NCBI RefSeq assembly: GCF_002205165.1
Contig: NZ_NIVS01000012.1
Coordinates: 62,001-126,000 of the forward strand
Direction of reading: 5' to 3'
Source: Stenotrophomonas maltophilia
GTDB lineage: Bacteria > Pseudomonadota > Gammaproteobacteria > Xanthomonadales > Xanthomonadaceae
Length of the DNA stretch: 64,000 nucleotides
Part shown: positions 31,501 to 40,784 of the stretch, piece after piece
Layout of the letters: each line of letters begins with the position of its first letter
Position numbering within the stretch: position 1 is the stretch's first letter
Notes under the pieces: generated by a model
Told to the model about the DNA's origin: nothing
What the model saw: the letters and a program-made list of their open reading frames with translations, nothing else
Databases searched by the model: none
Program-made: the position numbers and the translations under genes

Positions 31501-32009
31501 CGCTGAGCGTCCCGTTGGATCGCTGCCCGTCGCTCCTGCCGGGTCCGGACGCGCACGGCATCGACGGTGAAACGGCGGGTCTGCGGGTGTTGCTGGTGGA
31601 AGATGATCCTCTCGTTGCCGAGGTGGTCACGGGTCTGCTGCAGGGACGCAGCCACAGCGTGCTCCATGCGCAGCACGCGCTGGCTGCCCTGACCGCGCTG
31701 GCCCGCCCCGGCGTGCAACTGATGCTGTTGGACCTGGACCTGCCGGGCATGGATGGACTGTCCTTGCTGCGCCTGCTGCGTCAGCAGGGCCAACGCCTGC
31801 CGGTACTGGTGCTCACGGCGCGTCGGGATCCGGATCTGGACGCGCAGGTCGCGGCCGCCGGGGGCGATGGGCTGCTGCACAAGCCGCTGCAGGGCGATGT
31901 CCTGCAGGCGGCGATGCAGCGGCTGGGGTCGCCGCGGCCGGATCGTGCCGGTGCGGGGAACGGTTTACTATGCGGGGCATTGCCCGACGACCGGGGTGGT
32001 CAGGGGTGA
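28512..32009 (+). CDS. Degenerate hybrid kinase 3: intact His and receiver, ATPase domain lost
   Basis: A 1165-residue paralogue. The ATG at 28512 overlaps the kinase 2 stop (ATGA) and gives a classic signal peptide ([19 protein letters not shown]); an in-frame ATG at 28497 is an alternative. Propeller repeats ([32 protein letters not shown]), a Y_Y_Y domain ([14 protein letters not shown]) and a membrane helix (about 751-772) precede the H box [13 protein letters not shown] with H807 and its Glu intact. The ATP-binding region is decayed: the N box reads [14 protein letters not shown], and the DTGPG and GxGLG boxes are absent. The receiver is intact ([13 protein letters not shown]1074 in [17 protein letters not shown]). 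It cannot autophosphorylate as drawn and needs an ATPase partner, most simply kinase 2. Confidence 0.93.
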   Translation: MKTVLSGCLCVLLCWLMPVAPVLALSSHGVRVTTVDGLPSNVVHQMVEDRQGYLWFATEDGLARYDGGGFRVWRMEHGLADNAVRSLALDARDQLWIGTANGYLQRLTPDRQQFDRWAGPRAAAAAASPVLAIQPMDDGSIWFGTRDAGLFRLGRDRRLRQYLPTAEGDGLPSARVDRLAADPQGGVWIGSGAGLARWHDDRFQGPALLGASVLPVTALGGDAQGRLRSSTAEGTDVRLLPVLQPAASPGEPARWLGSSRDGGDWFADGVQLWWQDRDGQDRHAITLPHLHGLSVPRIVRVTEDRQRRVWLLGSHQGVWRLGAQWRHIERFAAPEDTDAVAPGGLAPATNRQAWWARGGRLMQVSPVHGFSGARWSYAHEPRRADRHEVVEDPQGVVWVFAAPWLTRIDPSHGRAQHWQVGGIELAPGGTPEAALLACGGQVWLAGNGRLEQRAGDGTVLGGSTYEMAGLRPGGAAFTLQCDARAEVWLGDREGLKQWHGAANRFVPVPGSPRREVGALHVAADGQLWVADADGWAAYRHTAGRLHRATRLDAVQGVPAALPRGVADADDGAVWATLARGVVRLAPDRSSARLYTVDDGLPVMVFGSGLVAAEGHLLAIDVEGNVLALDPAGMVAATTPALLVIDRVQVRRQRHWTELPAADPLHLNADDRDIQLSARLLNGSQGATEYRFRLRGQDPEWVRAGQRGTRGFPRLPAGEHVLEFQARGADGQWTPVQQQQLQVAYSGWAHPGAWALLCLIAGGAVVLLVWTLRRRQGRALAWRAAARRQTRAEQAAQAKERYLATLGHEVRTPLTGVLGMSELLLEAPLPVEARQQVLHIQQGGRALLQVVDEALEIARLQAGKVPLQQRRFAIGPWWLDVQAAVACGLAVSGCRLTLGAPLPADACVEGDPDRLRQAVQWLSCGLAAQIGATLLTLRMAWRPGGTGLLLDVLAEPGACPSPRLSRVREALADVDVLVGAMQGRFCVVQLPDHRWQATLSVPLDRCPSLLPGPDAHGIDGETAGLRVLLVEDDPLVAEVVTGLLQGRSHSVLHAQHALAALTALARPGVQLMLLDLDLPGMDGLSLLRLLRQQGQRLPVLVLTARRDPDLDAQVAAAGGDGLLHKPLQGDVLQAAMQRLGSPRPDRAGAGNGLLCGALPDDRGGQG

Positions 32010-32065
32010 CAGGCCCGTTCCGGGCGGCGGCAGTGAATCAACGGACAGACCCGGGAGAGCCATTG

Positions 32066-35000
32066 GTGTTGCGTGTGCTGTGGCCGTTGCTGATCGGCCT
32101 GTGTGTGCTCTGGCCGACGCGTGCGTCGGCGCAGCCGGTGCCGCCGACGCCGCGGCAGCTCACCGTGTTCGATGGTCTGCCATCCAACACCGTCAACCGC
32201 ATGGCCGAGGATCGCTACGGCTATCTGTGGATCGCCACCAACGATGGCCTGGCCCGCTACGACGGTCGCAATTACCGCATCTGGCGCGCCGAGGACGGCC
32301 TGCGCGACAACCACGTCTGGAGCGTGCACGTGGATGCGCGCAATCAGTTGTGGATCGGCACGGAAAATGCCGGCCTGGCGATGATGTCGGCCGACCGTCG
32401 TGAAATCCGTTTCTACGATCGCGACAGCCATCCGGAGATCGGCAGCAACACGATCTGGAGCGTGGCCTCCACACCGGACGGTGCGATCTGGTTCGGCACC
32501 TACCAGGGCGGCCTGCACCGGCTGGAGCGCGACGGCACGCTGACCCGCTTCATGCCCGAGCCTGGCAACCCGCGCAGCCTGCCGGCGGCGTCGGTCGGCA
32601 ATCTGGCCACCACGCTCGATGGCACCTTGTGGATCGGATCCAAGGCCGGCCTGGCGCGCTGGACCGGACACGATTTCGAACCGGTTCCCAGTGACCAGTT
32701 GTCGCCGCGCGTCATCAATGGGCTGACCGCCGAAGCCGACGGCAGCCTGTGGATCAGCAGCAATGTCGGGGTGGCAGTGCGGCGGCCGGATGGCCGTTTC
32801 GAGCCGGCCCCGTGGAGCGTCGCCGAGGGCGATCAGATCCTGGGCATGATGCTGCGCGACGAACAGGGCGGGTACTGGCTCGACACCCGCTCCGGCCTGG
32901 GCCGCGCGATGGACGGTCAGTTCCAGCAGGTGCCGCTGTACAGCGCGATCGCGCGTGGGCAGGTCCGGCCGAACTGGACCGGTGCCTACGAAGATCGCGA
33001 GGGCGGCATCTGGCTGGCCAGTACCAACGGCGGCCTGTGGCATCTGCTGCCGCGGTGGTGGCAGTTCTCGGTGCTCTCGCGGCTGGAAGATGACCCGGCC
33101 TCGCTGCGCAACGCGTACGTGCTGGGCATGGGCGCGGCCGCTGACGGCGGTGTGTGGACGGTGGGCACGCATGGTGCCCTGGACAAGTTCGACCCGGTCA
33201 GCGGGAAGATCGAACAGCACCGGACCTGGGTGGACGGTACGCAGTGGCTGCAGTCGGTGCTGGAAGATCCGCGCGGGCAGGTGTGGATCGGCTCCTGGGA
33301 CGCGCTGTTGCGCTATGACCCCCGGCAGAAGCGGATGCGGCGATGGGGACGCGACGCGGCGGTGGACGCCACGATGGAGGGCGCGATCGACGCGTTGGCG
33401 CTGTGCGACGGGCAGCGGCTGTGGACAGCCTCGGCCAACGGGCTGCAGCAGCGCGATCTGGACGGGCGCGTGCTGCACCGCGTGGCGCTCGGCCATGCCG
33501 GATTGAGCGCTGGCCAGAACGCGCTCGATATCCGCTGCGGTCCGCAGGATCGCCTGTGGGTAGCCACCGGACAGGGTCTATTGCAGTGGGTCGCCACGCG
33601 CTCGCGCTTCGAGCCGTTGCCGGGCGGCCCCGCGGCGAGCGTGCATGCCATGGCGCTGGCCGCCGATGACAGTGTGTGGCTCTCTGAAGAGGGCAAGTTG
33701 TCCCATTACGGCTGGCAGGGCGATCGGCTGACCCTGCAGGAAGTGATCGGCAGCAGTGCCGGCTACCCCGCGATCACGGCGACCGGCCTGGTGGTGGATC
33801 GGCAGGGGGTGGTCTGGGCAGCCAATGCGCGCGGCCTGGTGCGGGTCGATCCGGAGGCGGGGAGTGTGCGCCAGTACGGCGTGCACGATGGCTTGCCCAG
33901 CCAGGAGTTCCGTCGCCGCACGCTGTCGCTGACGCCAAGCGGCCGCATCGTCGGGGGTACGCCCGCCGGCGTGGTGGTGTTCGATCCAGCGCTGGTCAAG
34001 CCGGCAACACGTCGGGCGCCGCTGGTGATCGAGCGGGTGGAGGTGCGCCGTGGCGAACGCGTGCTGGACCTGACCCATGCGGTGCCGCTGGACATCGCCG
34101 ACGGCGACCGTGACCTGCGGATCGTGGCGCGGCTGCTGTCTTTCGCTGATTCCACCTCGAACAACTACCGCTACCGCCTGGCCGGCTACGATCCGGACTG
34201 GGTTGAAGTGGGGCCCGGCGGTGAACGCCTGTTCTCACGCCTGCCGCCAGGCCGCTACCGGCTGGAAGTGCAGGCGCGCTCGGCCGACCACATCTGGTCG
34301 CGGGTGCAGGTGCTGGAGTTCCGTGTGCTGCCACCGTGGTGGCGCAGCCTGTCCGGATTGTTGCTGCTGACCTCGGCTGTGTTGTTGCTGCTGAGTCTGT
34401 TCGCCTGGTTGTACCGGCGCAGGCTGCAGCGCCGGCACGCCTACCAGTTGGCGCTGCAGAAGCAGGAGCTGGCCGAGCAGGCCTCGATGGCGAAAACGCG
34501 CTTCCTGGCGAATCTGGGCCACGAAGTACGCACGCCGATGACGGGTGTGCTGGGCATGAGTGAGCTGCTGTTGTCATCGCCGTTGAATCCCCAGCAGCGC
34601 GGTTATACCGAGTCGATCCGGCACGCCGGCGAGCACCTGCTGCACCTGGTCAACGACGCGCTCGACCTGGCCCGGATCGAGTCCGGGCGCCTGGAACTGC
34701 AGGCGCAGCCATTCCAGCTGCAGCGGCCGATCGACGATGTCTGTGCGTTGATGGCCGCGTTGGCCGAGCAGAAGGGACTGCGGTTCGTGGTCGACAATAC
34801 CTTGCCAGCAGGAACCCGCACGATCGGCGATGAGCTGCGTGTGCGCCAGATCCTGTTGAACCTGCTTGGCAACGCGGTCAAATTCACCAGCCATGGCGAA
34901 GTGCGGTTGACGTTGCGGGCGATCACGCCCGGCCGCGGGTTGCACATCGAGGTATCCGATACCGGACCGGGCATCAGCAGCGATCAGCAGGAGCGCCTGT

Positions 35001-35593
35001 TCCGTCGCTTCGAGCAGGCCGACGGTGCGCGCACGGCTGCCCAATACGGTGGCAGTGGGCTGGGCCTGGCGATCTGCCGTGAGCTGGCGCTGGCGATGCA
35101 GGGGCAGATCGGCGTGCAGAGCCAGCTCGGCGTGGGGACGCGTTTCACGGTGACCCTGCCGTTGCCACTGGAGCAGGGAGTGACCGGCGTGCCGGGTGCG
35201 GCCGAGGGCGAACACTGGGTGTTGCCGCCGTTGCGGATCCTGCTGGTGGAAGACGATCTGACCGTAGCCGAGGTCGTCAGCGGGCTGCTGTCGGCGCGCG
35301 GCCACGACGTGGTACATGCCGAGCATGCGCTGTCGGCGTTGCGCGAGGTCAGTGAGGCGCCGTTCGCGGTGGTGCTGATGGATCTGGATCTGCCGGGGTT
35401 GGGCGGCATCGCGCTGGCCGAGCATCTGCGCAGCCAAGGGTTCGAGATGCCGTTGATCGCGGTGACCGCGCGCACGGATCCGTCGATCGAGCAGCAGGCC
35501 CGCGACGCCGGCTTCGACGCGTTCCTGCGCAAGCCGGTCACCGGCGATCTGCTGGTGGAGGCCATTGCGCGCGTCCTGAGTGCCGTGCGCTGA
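32066..35593 (+). CDS. Hybrid sensor histidine kinase 4, all motifs intact
   Basis: The start is taken as the GTG at 32066 (SD CGGGAGAG), giving 1175 residues and a signal peptide (LRVLWPLLIGLCVLWPTRA). An ATG at 31970 in the same frame would overlap kinase 3 and spoil the signal peptide. Reg_prop repeats ([31 protein letters not shown] and others), a Y_Y_Y domain (NNYRYRLAGYDPDW) and a membrane helix (about 761-783) follow. The H box [13 protein letters not shown] has H819. The ATP domain has [31 protein letters not shown] and [10 protein letters not shown]. The receiver has LLVEDD, D1106 in LMDLDLPGLGG and FLRKPV. It resembles kinase 1 more than its immediate neighbours and stands 56 bases after kinase 3. 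No output regulator gene lies near. Confidence 0.95.
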   Translation: MLRVLWPLLIGLCVLWPTRASAQPVPPTPRQLTVFDGLPSNTVNRMAEDRYGYLWIATNDGLARYDGRNYRIWRAEDGLRDNHVWSVHVDARNQLWIGTENAGLAMMSADRREIRFYDRDSHPEIGSNTIWSVASTPDGAIWFGTYQGGLHRLERDGTLTRFMPEPGNPRSLPAASVGNLATTLDGTLWIGSKAGLARWTGHDFEPVPSDQLSPRVINGLTAEADGSLWISSNVGVAVRRPDGRFEPAPWSVAEGDQILGMMLRDEQGGYWLDTRSGLGRAMDGQFQQVPLYSAIARGQVRPNWTGAYEDREGGIWLASTNGGLWHLLPRWWQFSVLSRLEDDPASLRNAYVLGMGAAADGGVWTVGTHGALDKFDPVSGKIEQHRTWVDGTQWLQSVLEDPRGQVWIGSWDALLRYDPRQKRMRRWGRDAAVDATMEGAIDALALCDGQRLWTASANGLQQRDLDGRVLHRVALGHAGLSAGQNALDIRCGPQDRLWVATGQGLLQWVATRSRFEPLPGGPAASVHAMALAADDSVWLSEEGKLSHYGWQGDRLTLQEVIGSSAGYPAITATGLVVDRQGVVWAANARGLVRVDPEAGSVRQYGVHDGLPSQEFRRRTLSLTPSGRIVGGTPAGVVVFDPALVKPATRRAPLVIERVEVRRGERVLDLTHAVPLDIADGDRDLRIVARLLSFADSTSNNYRYRLAGYDPDWVEVGPGGERLFSRLPPGRYRLEVQARSADHIWSRVQVLEFRVLPPWWRSLSGLLLLTSAVLLLLSLFAWLYRRRLQRRHAYQLALQKQELAEQASMAKTRFLANLGHEVRTPMTGVLGMSELLLSSPLNPQQRGYTESIRHAGEHLLHLVNDALDLARIESGRLELQAQPFQLQRPIDDVCALMAALAEQKGLRFVVDNTLPAGTRTIGDELRVRQILLNLLGNAVKFTSHGEVRLTLRAITPGRGLHIEVSDTGPGISSDQQERLFRRFEQADGARTAAQYGGSGLGLAICRELALAMQGQIGVQSQLGVGTRFTVTLPLPLEQGVTGVPGAAEGEHWVLPPLRILLVEDDLTVAEVVSGLLSARGHDVVHAEHALSALREVSEAPFAVVLMDLDLPGLGGIALAEHLRSQGFEMPLIAVTARTDPSIEQQARDAGFDAFLRKPVTGDLLVEAIARVLSAVR

Positions 35594-35642
35594 CCGTCGG
35601 CCGCTGCGCCGCCAACGAGCGACAGGCAGCGCTGCTCAGCGG

Positions 35643-37046
35643 TTACTCGGCGACCTCTTCGACATCGCGTGGCGAGGGGCGGGTATCGGGCAGCTGCCAG
35701 AAGATCAGGGTGGAGGTCAGGGTGATCGCACCGACGCAGACGAAGGTAGCGTGCAGCGCGGCCGTCGCGCCGTGTGAGGCATCGAGGTGATTGAAGGCGG
35801 CGAGCAGGCTGCCGGCCGCCGCTGCACCGAAGCCGGTGGCGAGCATCATCACCATCGAGAGCAGACTGTTGCCCGCACTGGCGAAGTCACGGTCCAGATC
35901 GCGCAGGGTCACGGTGTTCATGACGGTGAACTGCAGCGAGTTGACCGCGCCGAACAGCGCCAGCTGCACGATGCGGATCCACAGGTGCTGGCCGGGTGTC
36001 ATGAAGATGAAACTGGCCATCGCCAGGCCGACAAGAACGGTATTGACCATCAGCACGCGGCGGTAGCCGAAGCGCTCGACGAGTTTGACCGCGTAGCGTT
36101 TGGAGACCATGCCGGCGGCGGCGACCGGGATCATCAACAGACCGGCGTTCATCGGGCTCATGTCCATGCCGACCTGCAGCAGCAGCGGAATCAGCAGCGG
36201 CATGGCGCTGCTGCCGATGCGCGAGAACAGGTTGCCGAGGATGCCGATGCGGTAGCTGGGCACGTGGAACAGCGCGAGCGAGAACAGCGGGGCCGTGGAG
36301 TTGGCCGCGTGCAGCCAGTAACCGACGAGAGCGGCCAGCCCGGCGACGGTCATCAGCATGACCAGGGCATGGGGCGTGGCCATGCCGGAGATGCCATCCA
36401 GCGCGAGCGAGAGCACGACCATGCCGAAGGCGAGCATGAGGTAGCCGGCGATATCGAAGCGGGTGCGGTGCTCTGCGTAGTGGTCGGGCATGATTTTCAT
36501 CGCCGCGACGTAGCCGATGATGCCGATCGGCAGGTTGATCAGGAACACCCAGTGCCAGGAGGCGACTTCGACGAGCCAGCCGCCGAGGGTGGGACCGATC
36601 AGGGGGCCGATCAGGGCGGGGATGGCGATGAAGCTCATGGCGCGAAGGAATTCTTCGCGGGAGACCGAGCGCATCACGGCCAGGCGGCCGACCGGCAGCA
36701 GCATGGCGCCGCCGATGCCCTGCAGGACGCGTGCACCGACCAGCTGGTGCAGGGTCTGGGCCAGGGCGCAGGCGAGCGAGCCGAGGGTGAACAGGATGAT
36801 CGCGACGAGGAAAGTGCGCCGTGTGCCGAAGCGGTCGGCGATCCAGCCGGAGGCGGGGATGAAGGTGGCGACGGCGAGGGCGTAGCTGAAGACGACGGAC
36901 TGCATCTGCAACGGGCTTTCGCCGAGGCTGCGGGCCATGGCAGGCAGTGCGGTGTTGACGATGGTGGAGTCCAGCATCTGCATGAAGATGGCCAGCGATA
37001 CGAGCCACAACAGGGGCCGGATCGAGGCGTAGCTGCTGGTCGTCAT
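35643..37046 (-). CDS. mdtD: MdtD-type MFS transporter (DHA2 family)
   Basis: A 467-residue proton-driven exporter of the 14-helix DHA2 family. The sequence closely follows E. coli MdtD: FMQMLDSTIVNTALPAMARS in helix 1, SGWIADRFGTRRTFL (motif A), GARVLQGIGGAMLLPVGRL, SWHWVFLINLPIGIIGYVAA (antiporter motif C region) and RFGYRRVLMVNTVL. The ATG is at 37046-37044. In E. coli mdtD sits with mdtABC-baeSR; here it is alone, convergent with kinase 4 (49-base gap). The substrate is unknown, and drug resistance should not be assumed from the name. Confidence 0.92.
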   Translation of the reverse strand: MTTSSYASIRPLLWLVSLAIFMQMLDSTIVNTALPAMARSLGESPLQMQSVVFSYALAVATFIPASGWIADRFGTRRTFLVAIILFTLGSLACALAQTLHQLVGARVLQGIGGAMLLPVGRLAVMRSVSREEFLRAMSFIAIPALIGPLIGPTLGGWLVEVASWHWVFLINLPIGIIGYVAAMKIMPDHYAEHRTRFDIAGYLMLAFGMVVLSLALDGISGMATPHALVMLMTVAGLAALVGYWLHAANSTAPLFSLALFHVPSYRIGILGNLFSRIGSSAMPLLIPLLLQVGMDMSPMNAGLLMIPVAAAGMVSKRYAVKLVERFGYRRVLMVNTVLVGLAMASFIFMTPGQHLWIRIVQLALFGAVNSLQFTVMNTVTLRDLDRDFASAGNSLLSMVMMLATGFGAAAAGSLLAAFNHLDASHGATAALHATFVCVGAITLTSTLIFWQLPDTRPSPRDVEEVAE

Positions 37047-37110
37047 GGTGCGGGGCCTTCGTCAACGAGGGCGATATGATCGCCGATGTGGGATCAGGGT
37101 GTGGTCAAGA

Positions 37111-37290
37111 GCCGAAGCCGAAGCCGAAGCCGAAGCCGAAGCCGAAGCCGAAGCATTGGTGCGGTCGGTGTCCCGGAGAGGCTGCGGCACGGGCGGGTCG
37201 GCGGGACACGCCGTAAATCCGTCCATGGAGGCTCATGTCGCGCCATCCATGGCGCTCATGGTCCCGCCAACCCACCCGTGCCACACCCAT
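37111..37290 (-). repeat. Dispersed intergenic repeat element, copy 2, with GCCGAA tandem array
   Basis: This is the second copy of the element at 8884-9165, in the opposite orientation. The conserved core is at 37226-37262 and the second block at 37202-37220. On the far side lies a perfect tandem array of seven GCCGAA units (37111-37152). The element fills part of the 521-base gap (37047-37567) between mdtD and hemE, which holds no credible gene; the rest contains SMAG units. The repeated association of core and hexamer array in both copies suggests the array is part of the element. The hexamer count probably varies between strains. Confidence 0.8.
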
Positions 37291-37378
37291 GACTGTTGGT
37301 TGGCTGCCACGGAAAATGCAGGCGATCACACGCTCGTCTTGATTGCCGGGAATGGACGTGATGCCGGGAATGACATGG

Positions 37379-37419
37379 GTAGATCCACGCAATGCGTGGA
37401 TGGCCGCGCGCAGCGCGGC
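37379..37419 (+). repeat. SMAG-type palindrome (ATCCACGC variant) plus adjacent hairpin
   Basis: 37379-37402 has the SMAG plan GTAG, stem ATCCACGC, loop AAT, stem GCGTGGAT, then G. A second hairpin follows at once: GCCGCGC-GCA-GCGCGGC at 37403-37419. The stem sequence differs from the AGCCGACC group but the unit length and GTAG head are identical, so it belongs to another SMAG subfamily. Confidence 0.75.
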
Positions 37420-37529
37420 AATGATCGGGGCCGATCAGGCACTCGACGGGATGCTTACTTCGTCTTGAGGTGCAAAAACGAAAGCACGTGCTCTGCATGC
37501 AGAACGCGTGCTTCGTCGGCGATGCCCGG

Positions 37530-37553
37530 GTAGTGCCGGCCGCTGGCCGGCTG
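37530..37553 (+). repeat. SMAG-type palindrome (TGCCGGCC variant) at the end of hemE
   Basis: GTAG, stem TGCCGGCC, loop GCT, stem GGCCGGC, then TG: a third stem variant with the same 24-base plan. It lies 15 bases beyond the hemE stop codon, on the opposite strand, where it may serve as the hemE transcript end. Confidence 0.75.
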
Positions 37554-37567
37554 TCCACCAGCGGCGA

Positions 37568-38641
37568 TCAGCGCCGGCTCAAGCGGTGGACGGCTTCCAC
37601 CAGCACCTGGACGTGGTCGGGATTCATGTCCGGGGACATGCCGTGGCCGAGGTTGAAGACGTGGCCTTCGCGGGAGCCGCCGTTGCCTTGGGCGTAGCTG
37701 TCGAGCACTTGTCCGGCGGCGCGTTCGATGGCGGCGGGGTTGCCGTAGAGGGTGGTGGGGTCGAGGTTGCCCTGCAGGGCAACGCGGCCGCCGGTGCGGG
37801 CCACGGCGTCGGCGAGGTCCAGGGTCCAGTCGACGCCGAGGGCGTCGGCGCCGGTGTCGGCCAGGGCGCCCAGGTGCAGGCCGGTGCCTTTGCCGAAGAG
37901 GATCAGCGGGGTGCGGTCGCTGCCTTCGCCGCGTTCGAGTTCCTGGGCGATGCGGGTCAGGTAACGCAGGGAGAATTCGCGGTACATGGTCGGGCTGAGT
38001 ACGCCGCCCCAGGTGTCGAAGACCTGCAGGACCTGGGCGCCGGCCGCGCGCTGGGCGGCGAGGTAGGCGATCACCGCGTCGGTGACGACCGAGAGCAGCT
38101 GGTGCAGGGCGGCCGGTTCGTTCAGGGCCATCGCCTTGATGCGGGCGAAGTCCTTGCTGCCGCCGCCTTCAACCATGTAGCAGGCCAGCGTCCACGGGCT
38201 GCCGGAGAAGCCGATCAGGGGCACGCTGCCGTCCAGTTCGCGGCGGATCACGCGCACGGCGTCCATCACGTAGCGCAGTTCGGTTTCCATGTCCGGCACG
38301 GCCAGTCTGGCGATGGCCGCAGTGTCGCGGACGGGGTGGCGGAACTTCGGGCCCTCGCCTTCGACGAAATACAACTCCAGGCCCATCGCGTCGGGAATGG
38401 TGAGGATGTCCGAAAACAGGATCGCGGCGTCGAGGTCGAAGCGGCGCAGCGGCTGCAGGGTGACTTCGCAGGCGATGTCCGGGTTCTTGGCCATGGCCAG
38501 GAAGCTGCCGGCCTTGGCGCGGGTGGCGCGGTATTCGGGCAGGTAACGACCGGCCTGGCGCATCAGCCAGACGGGGGTGCAGTCCACCGGTTCGCGGCGC
38601 AGGGCGCGCAGCAGGCGATCATGGCGGGAGGGGCTGGTCAC
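37568..38641 (-). CDS. hemE: Uroporphyrinogen decarboxylase
   Basis: Removes the four acetate carboxyls of uroporphyrinogen III to give coproporphyrinogen III in heme synthesis, in the cytoplasm without a cofactor. The protein has 357 residues (usual about 355). The start is a GTG at 38641 with AAGGA upstream. Signatures are [20 protein letters not shown] near the N-terminus, [16 protein letters not shown] (catalytic Asp), [28 protein letters not shown] and [13 protein letters not shown]. It follows the WGR gene on the same strand after 76 bases, in an aroK-aroB-WGR-hemE gene order. Confidence 0.97.
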   Translation of the reverse strand: MTSPSRHDRLLRALRREPVDCTPVWLMRQAGRYLPEYRATRAKAGSFLAMAKNPDIACEVTLQPLRRFDLDAAILFSDILTIPDAMGLELYFVEGEGPKFRHPVRDTAAIARLAVPDMETELRYVMDAVRVIRRELDGSVPLIGFSGSPWTLACYMVEGGGSKDFARIKAMALNEPAALHQLLSVVTDAVIAYLAAQRAAGAQVLQVFDTWGGVLSPTMYREFSLRYLTRIAQELERGEGSDRTPLILFGKGTGLHLGALADTGADALGVDWTLDLADAVARTGGRVALQGNLDPTTLYGNPAAIERAAGQVLDSYAQGNGGSREGHVFNLGHGMSPDMNPDHVQVLVEAVHRLSRR

Positions 38642-38717
38642 GGAACGCTTCCTTGGGATCTGGTGGCGCAGGGCCGAATGGGGTCGTGGCGGTAGGGCAT
38701 GGCGGTAGGGTGGCCGC

Positions 38718-38969
38718 TCAGTGCGGCGGATCGCCGCTGGTGTAGGTCACTTCGTAGCCGCGGTGCAGGTGCGCATCGCGCGCCTTTTCGAACGCGGCCA
38801 GCGCCAGGTCTTCCTCCAGGTACAGCTCGCGGCGCAGTTGCCCGCGCCCGCCGATCGGGCCGGACTCGAGCAGCAGCTCCCAGCCACCGAACAGGTCCGG
38901 TTGCAGGGTGAGCTGGAGATAGCGGGCCGGATCGGCACCGCGGGGGTGTTGGTGCAGGAAGACGCGCAT
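38718..38969 (-). CDS. WGR-domain protein, 83 aa
   Basis: A small protein that is nearly all a WGR-like domain. The motif region is [20 protein letters not shown] followed by [16 protein letters not shown], with the domain ending [20 protein letters not shown] domains are named for a Trp-Gly-Arg motif and bind nucleic acid or other proteins in PARPs and some bacterial proteins. Here the Arg position is part of GGRGQ. The ATG at 38969-38967 is preferred; a longer frame to 39119 runs into aroB. It is placed 71 bases after aroB and upstream of hemE on the same strand. Its role in this operon is unknown. Confidence 0.82.
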   Translation of the reverse strand: MRVFLHQHPRGADPARYLQLTLQPDLFGGWELLLESGPIGGRGQLRRELYLEEDLALAAFEKARDAHLHRGYEVTYTSGDPPH

Positions 38970-39040
38970 GCCCCGATTGTAGCCGTGAACGCCGGAGGCG
39001 GCCGTCAGCGACGGGGCAGGTGCGGCGGAACGTCGCAGGC

Positions 39041-40150
39041 TCAGCCGGCGGCGAGCACACGCAGCACGTCGGCCTCGTCGACATCGCCGACCACTTCGGC
39101 ACGGCCGATCCCACGCCACAGCACCAGGCGCAGCCGCCCGGCGACGTTCTTCTTGTCCAGCCGCATCCGTGCCAGCAGCGCTTCGGGCTGCAGGCCGGCC
39201 GGAATGGCGACCGGCAGTTCGTAGCGCAGCAGCAGGTCGCGCAGCTGCCCGGTGTCGGCGTCGTCACTCATGCCCAGCTGGGCGGACAGCCGTGCGGCCA
39301 GGACCATGCCGACCGCGACGGCTTCGCCATGGTTGAGGTTGTCGTTGCCCGGCGCGCCGTAGCCCTGTTCGGTCTCGATCGCGTGGCCGAAGGTGTGGCC
39401 AAGGTTGAGCAGGGCGCGCTCGCCCTTTTCCAGCGGATCGCGCGCGACGATCTCGGCCTTGTGCTCGCAGCTGCGCGCGATGGCCTGGGCCAGCGCGGTG
39501 TCATCGCCGGCCAGCAGCGCGGCGTGTTCGGCCTGCAGCCACTGGAAAAACAGCGGGTCGCGGATCGCACCGTACTTGATCACCTCGGCCAGGCCGGCCC
39601 GCAGTTCGCGCGGCGGCAGGGTGCGCAGGGCAGCGGTGTCGGCGATGACGGCGCGCGGTGGGTGGAACGCGCCGACCAGGTTCTTGCCTTCCGGGATGTC
39701 CACCGCGGTCTTGCCGCCGACCGAGGAGTCCACCATCGCCAGCAGCGAGGTCGGCAGTTGCACACAGTCCACGCCGCGCATCCAGCAGGCCGCCGCGAAG
39801 CCGGCCAGATCACCGGCAACGCCACCGCCGAGGGCCATCACGCAGGCATCGCGGGTGGCGCCAAGGGCGGCCAGCGCCGTGATCGCATCGCCGAAGTGGG
39901 CCAGGGTCTTGGAGGCTTCGCCGGCCGGCAGCACCAGCTCACCGATCAGCAGGTCCGGGCGCGCGGCCAGCAGCGCGGCCTTCACCCCGGCCAGGTACAG
40001 CGGCGCGACCGAGGAATCGCTGAGCAGCAGCACATGGCGGCCGCGGACGTGACGGGCCAGCAGCTCGCCGTGGCCAAGCAGGCCCGGGCCGATGTGGATG
40101 GTGTAGGGAGTGTCGCCGCTGACGGCAACGGTACGCGGGGAGGGGGTCAT
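39041..40150 (-). CDS. aroB: 3-dehydroquinate synthase
   Basis: NAD+- and metal-dependent cyclisation of DAHP to 3-dehydroquinate, step 2 of the shikimate pathway. The protein has 369 residues from the ATG at 40150. Motifs are the NAD-binding [70 protein letters not shown] and the metal-site [12 protein letters not shown]. The start overlaps the aroK stop by 4 bases, the usual aroKB arrangement with translational coupling. Confidence 0.97.
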   Translation of the reverse strand: MTPSPRTVAVSGDTPYTIHIGPGLLGHGELLARHVRGRHVLLLSDSSVAPLYLAGVKAALLAARPDLLIGELVLPAGEASKTLAHFGDAITALAALGATRDACVMALGGGVAGDLAGFAAACWMRGVDCVQLPTSLLAMVDSSVGGKTAVDIPEGKNLVGAFHPPRAVIADTAALRTLPPRELRAGLAEVIKYGAIRDPLFFQWLQAEHAALLAGDDTALAQAIARSCEHKAEIVARDPLEKGERALLNLGHTFGHAIETEQGYGAPGNDNLNHGEAVAVGMVLAARLSAQLGMSDDADTGQLRDLLLRYELPVAIPAGLQPEALLARMRLDKKNVAGRLRLVLWRGIGRAEVVGDVDEADVLRVLAAG

Positions 40151-40689
40151 TCAGGTGTTTCCTGTCGCTGCCACTGCGCGGCCAGGCGCAGCACCAGCTG
40201 CGCGGTGGCCTCGGCGGGCGTGTAGAGATCGGTATCCAGGGTGAGGTCGGCCAGGCTCTGGTACAGCGGGTCACGGGCGGCGGCCATCTCGTGCAGCACC
40301 TGCTCGCGGTCCGGGCGCTGCAGCAGCGGGCGGCCGCGGTCACGCGCCAGCCGCTCCAGCTGGGCCGGCACGCTGACCCGCAGGTAGACCACGAACCCAC
40401 GGCGGGCGATGGCCGCGCGGTTGTCCGCGTCCAGTACCGCGCCACCGCCGGTGGAGATCAGCTGACCGTGCCCGTCCAGCAGCGCGTGCAGGACCTGGCG
40501 CTCGTGCTGGCGGAAGCCGGCTTCGCCGGAGTGCTCGAAGATCGCCGGAATGCTGGCCCCGGTGCTGTCCACGATGGCCTGGTCGGCATCCACGAAGTCC
40601 AGCGTGAAGCGCTCGGCCAGCCGGCGCCCGATGCAGGTTTTGCCGGCGCCCATCGGGCCAATCAGGATGAGGTTCGGAGCGGGATTCAT
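40147..40689 (-). CDS. aroK: Shikimate kinase
   Basis: ATP-dependent 3-phosphorylation of shikimate, in the cytoplasm. The protein has 180 residues from the ATG at 40689, with GAGG upstream; another in-frame ATG at 40707 adds six residues. Walker A is [20 protein letters not shown]. Shikimate binding is seen in [23 protein letters not shown] and [10 protein letters not shown], and the lid/adenine region in [14 protein letters not shown]. It is followed by aroB with a 4-base overlap and is divergent from the dodecin gene. Confidence 0.96.
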   Translation of the reverse strand: MNPAPNLILIGPMGAGKTCIGRRLAERFTLDFVDADQAIVDSTGASIPAIFEHSGEAGFRQHERQVLHALLDGHGQLISTGGGAVLDADNRAAIARRGFVVYLRVSVPAQLERLARDRGRPLLQRPDREQVLHEMAAARDPLYQSLADLTLDTDLYTPAEATAQLVLRLAAQWQRQETPE

Positions 40690-40784
40690 TACCCTCGATC
40701 CTAACATCTCCGTGCCATCGCCTTTACGCGCGGCCCCCCATGGTGGGCCGGCGCGGACTGTCCCGCGCGCTACCGGAGCAATCC

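Noticed and set aside
31970..32065. ATG at 31970 as the start of kinase 4
   Set aside because: It overlaps the kinase 3 end, has no ribosome site and adds a polar stretch before the signal peptide. The GTG at 32066 has CGGGAGAG upstream.
37111..37152. GCCGAA array as a CRISPR
   Set aside because: Six-base units without spacers and no cas genes; it is a simple tandem repeat.
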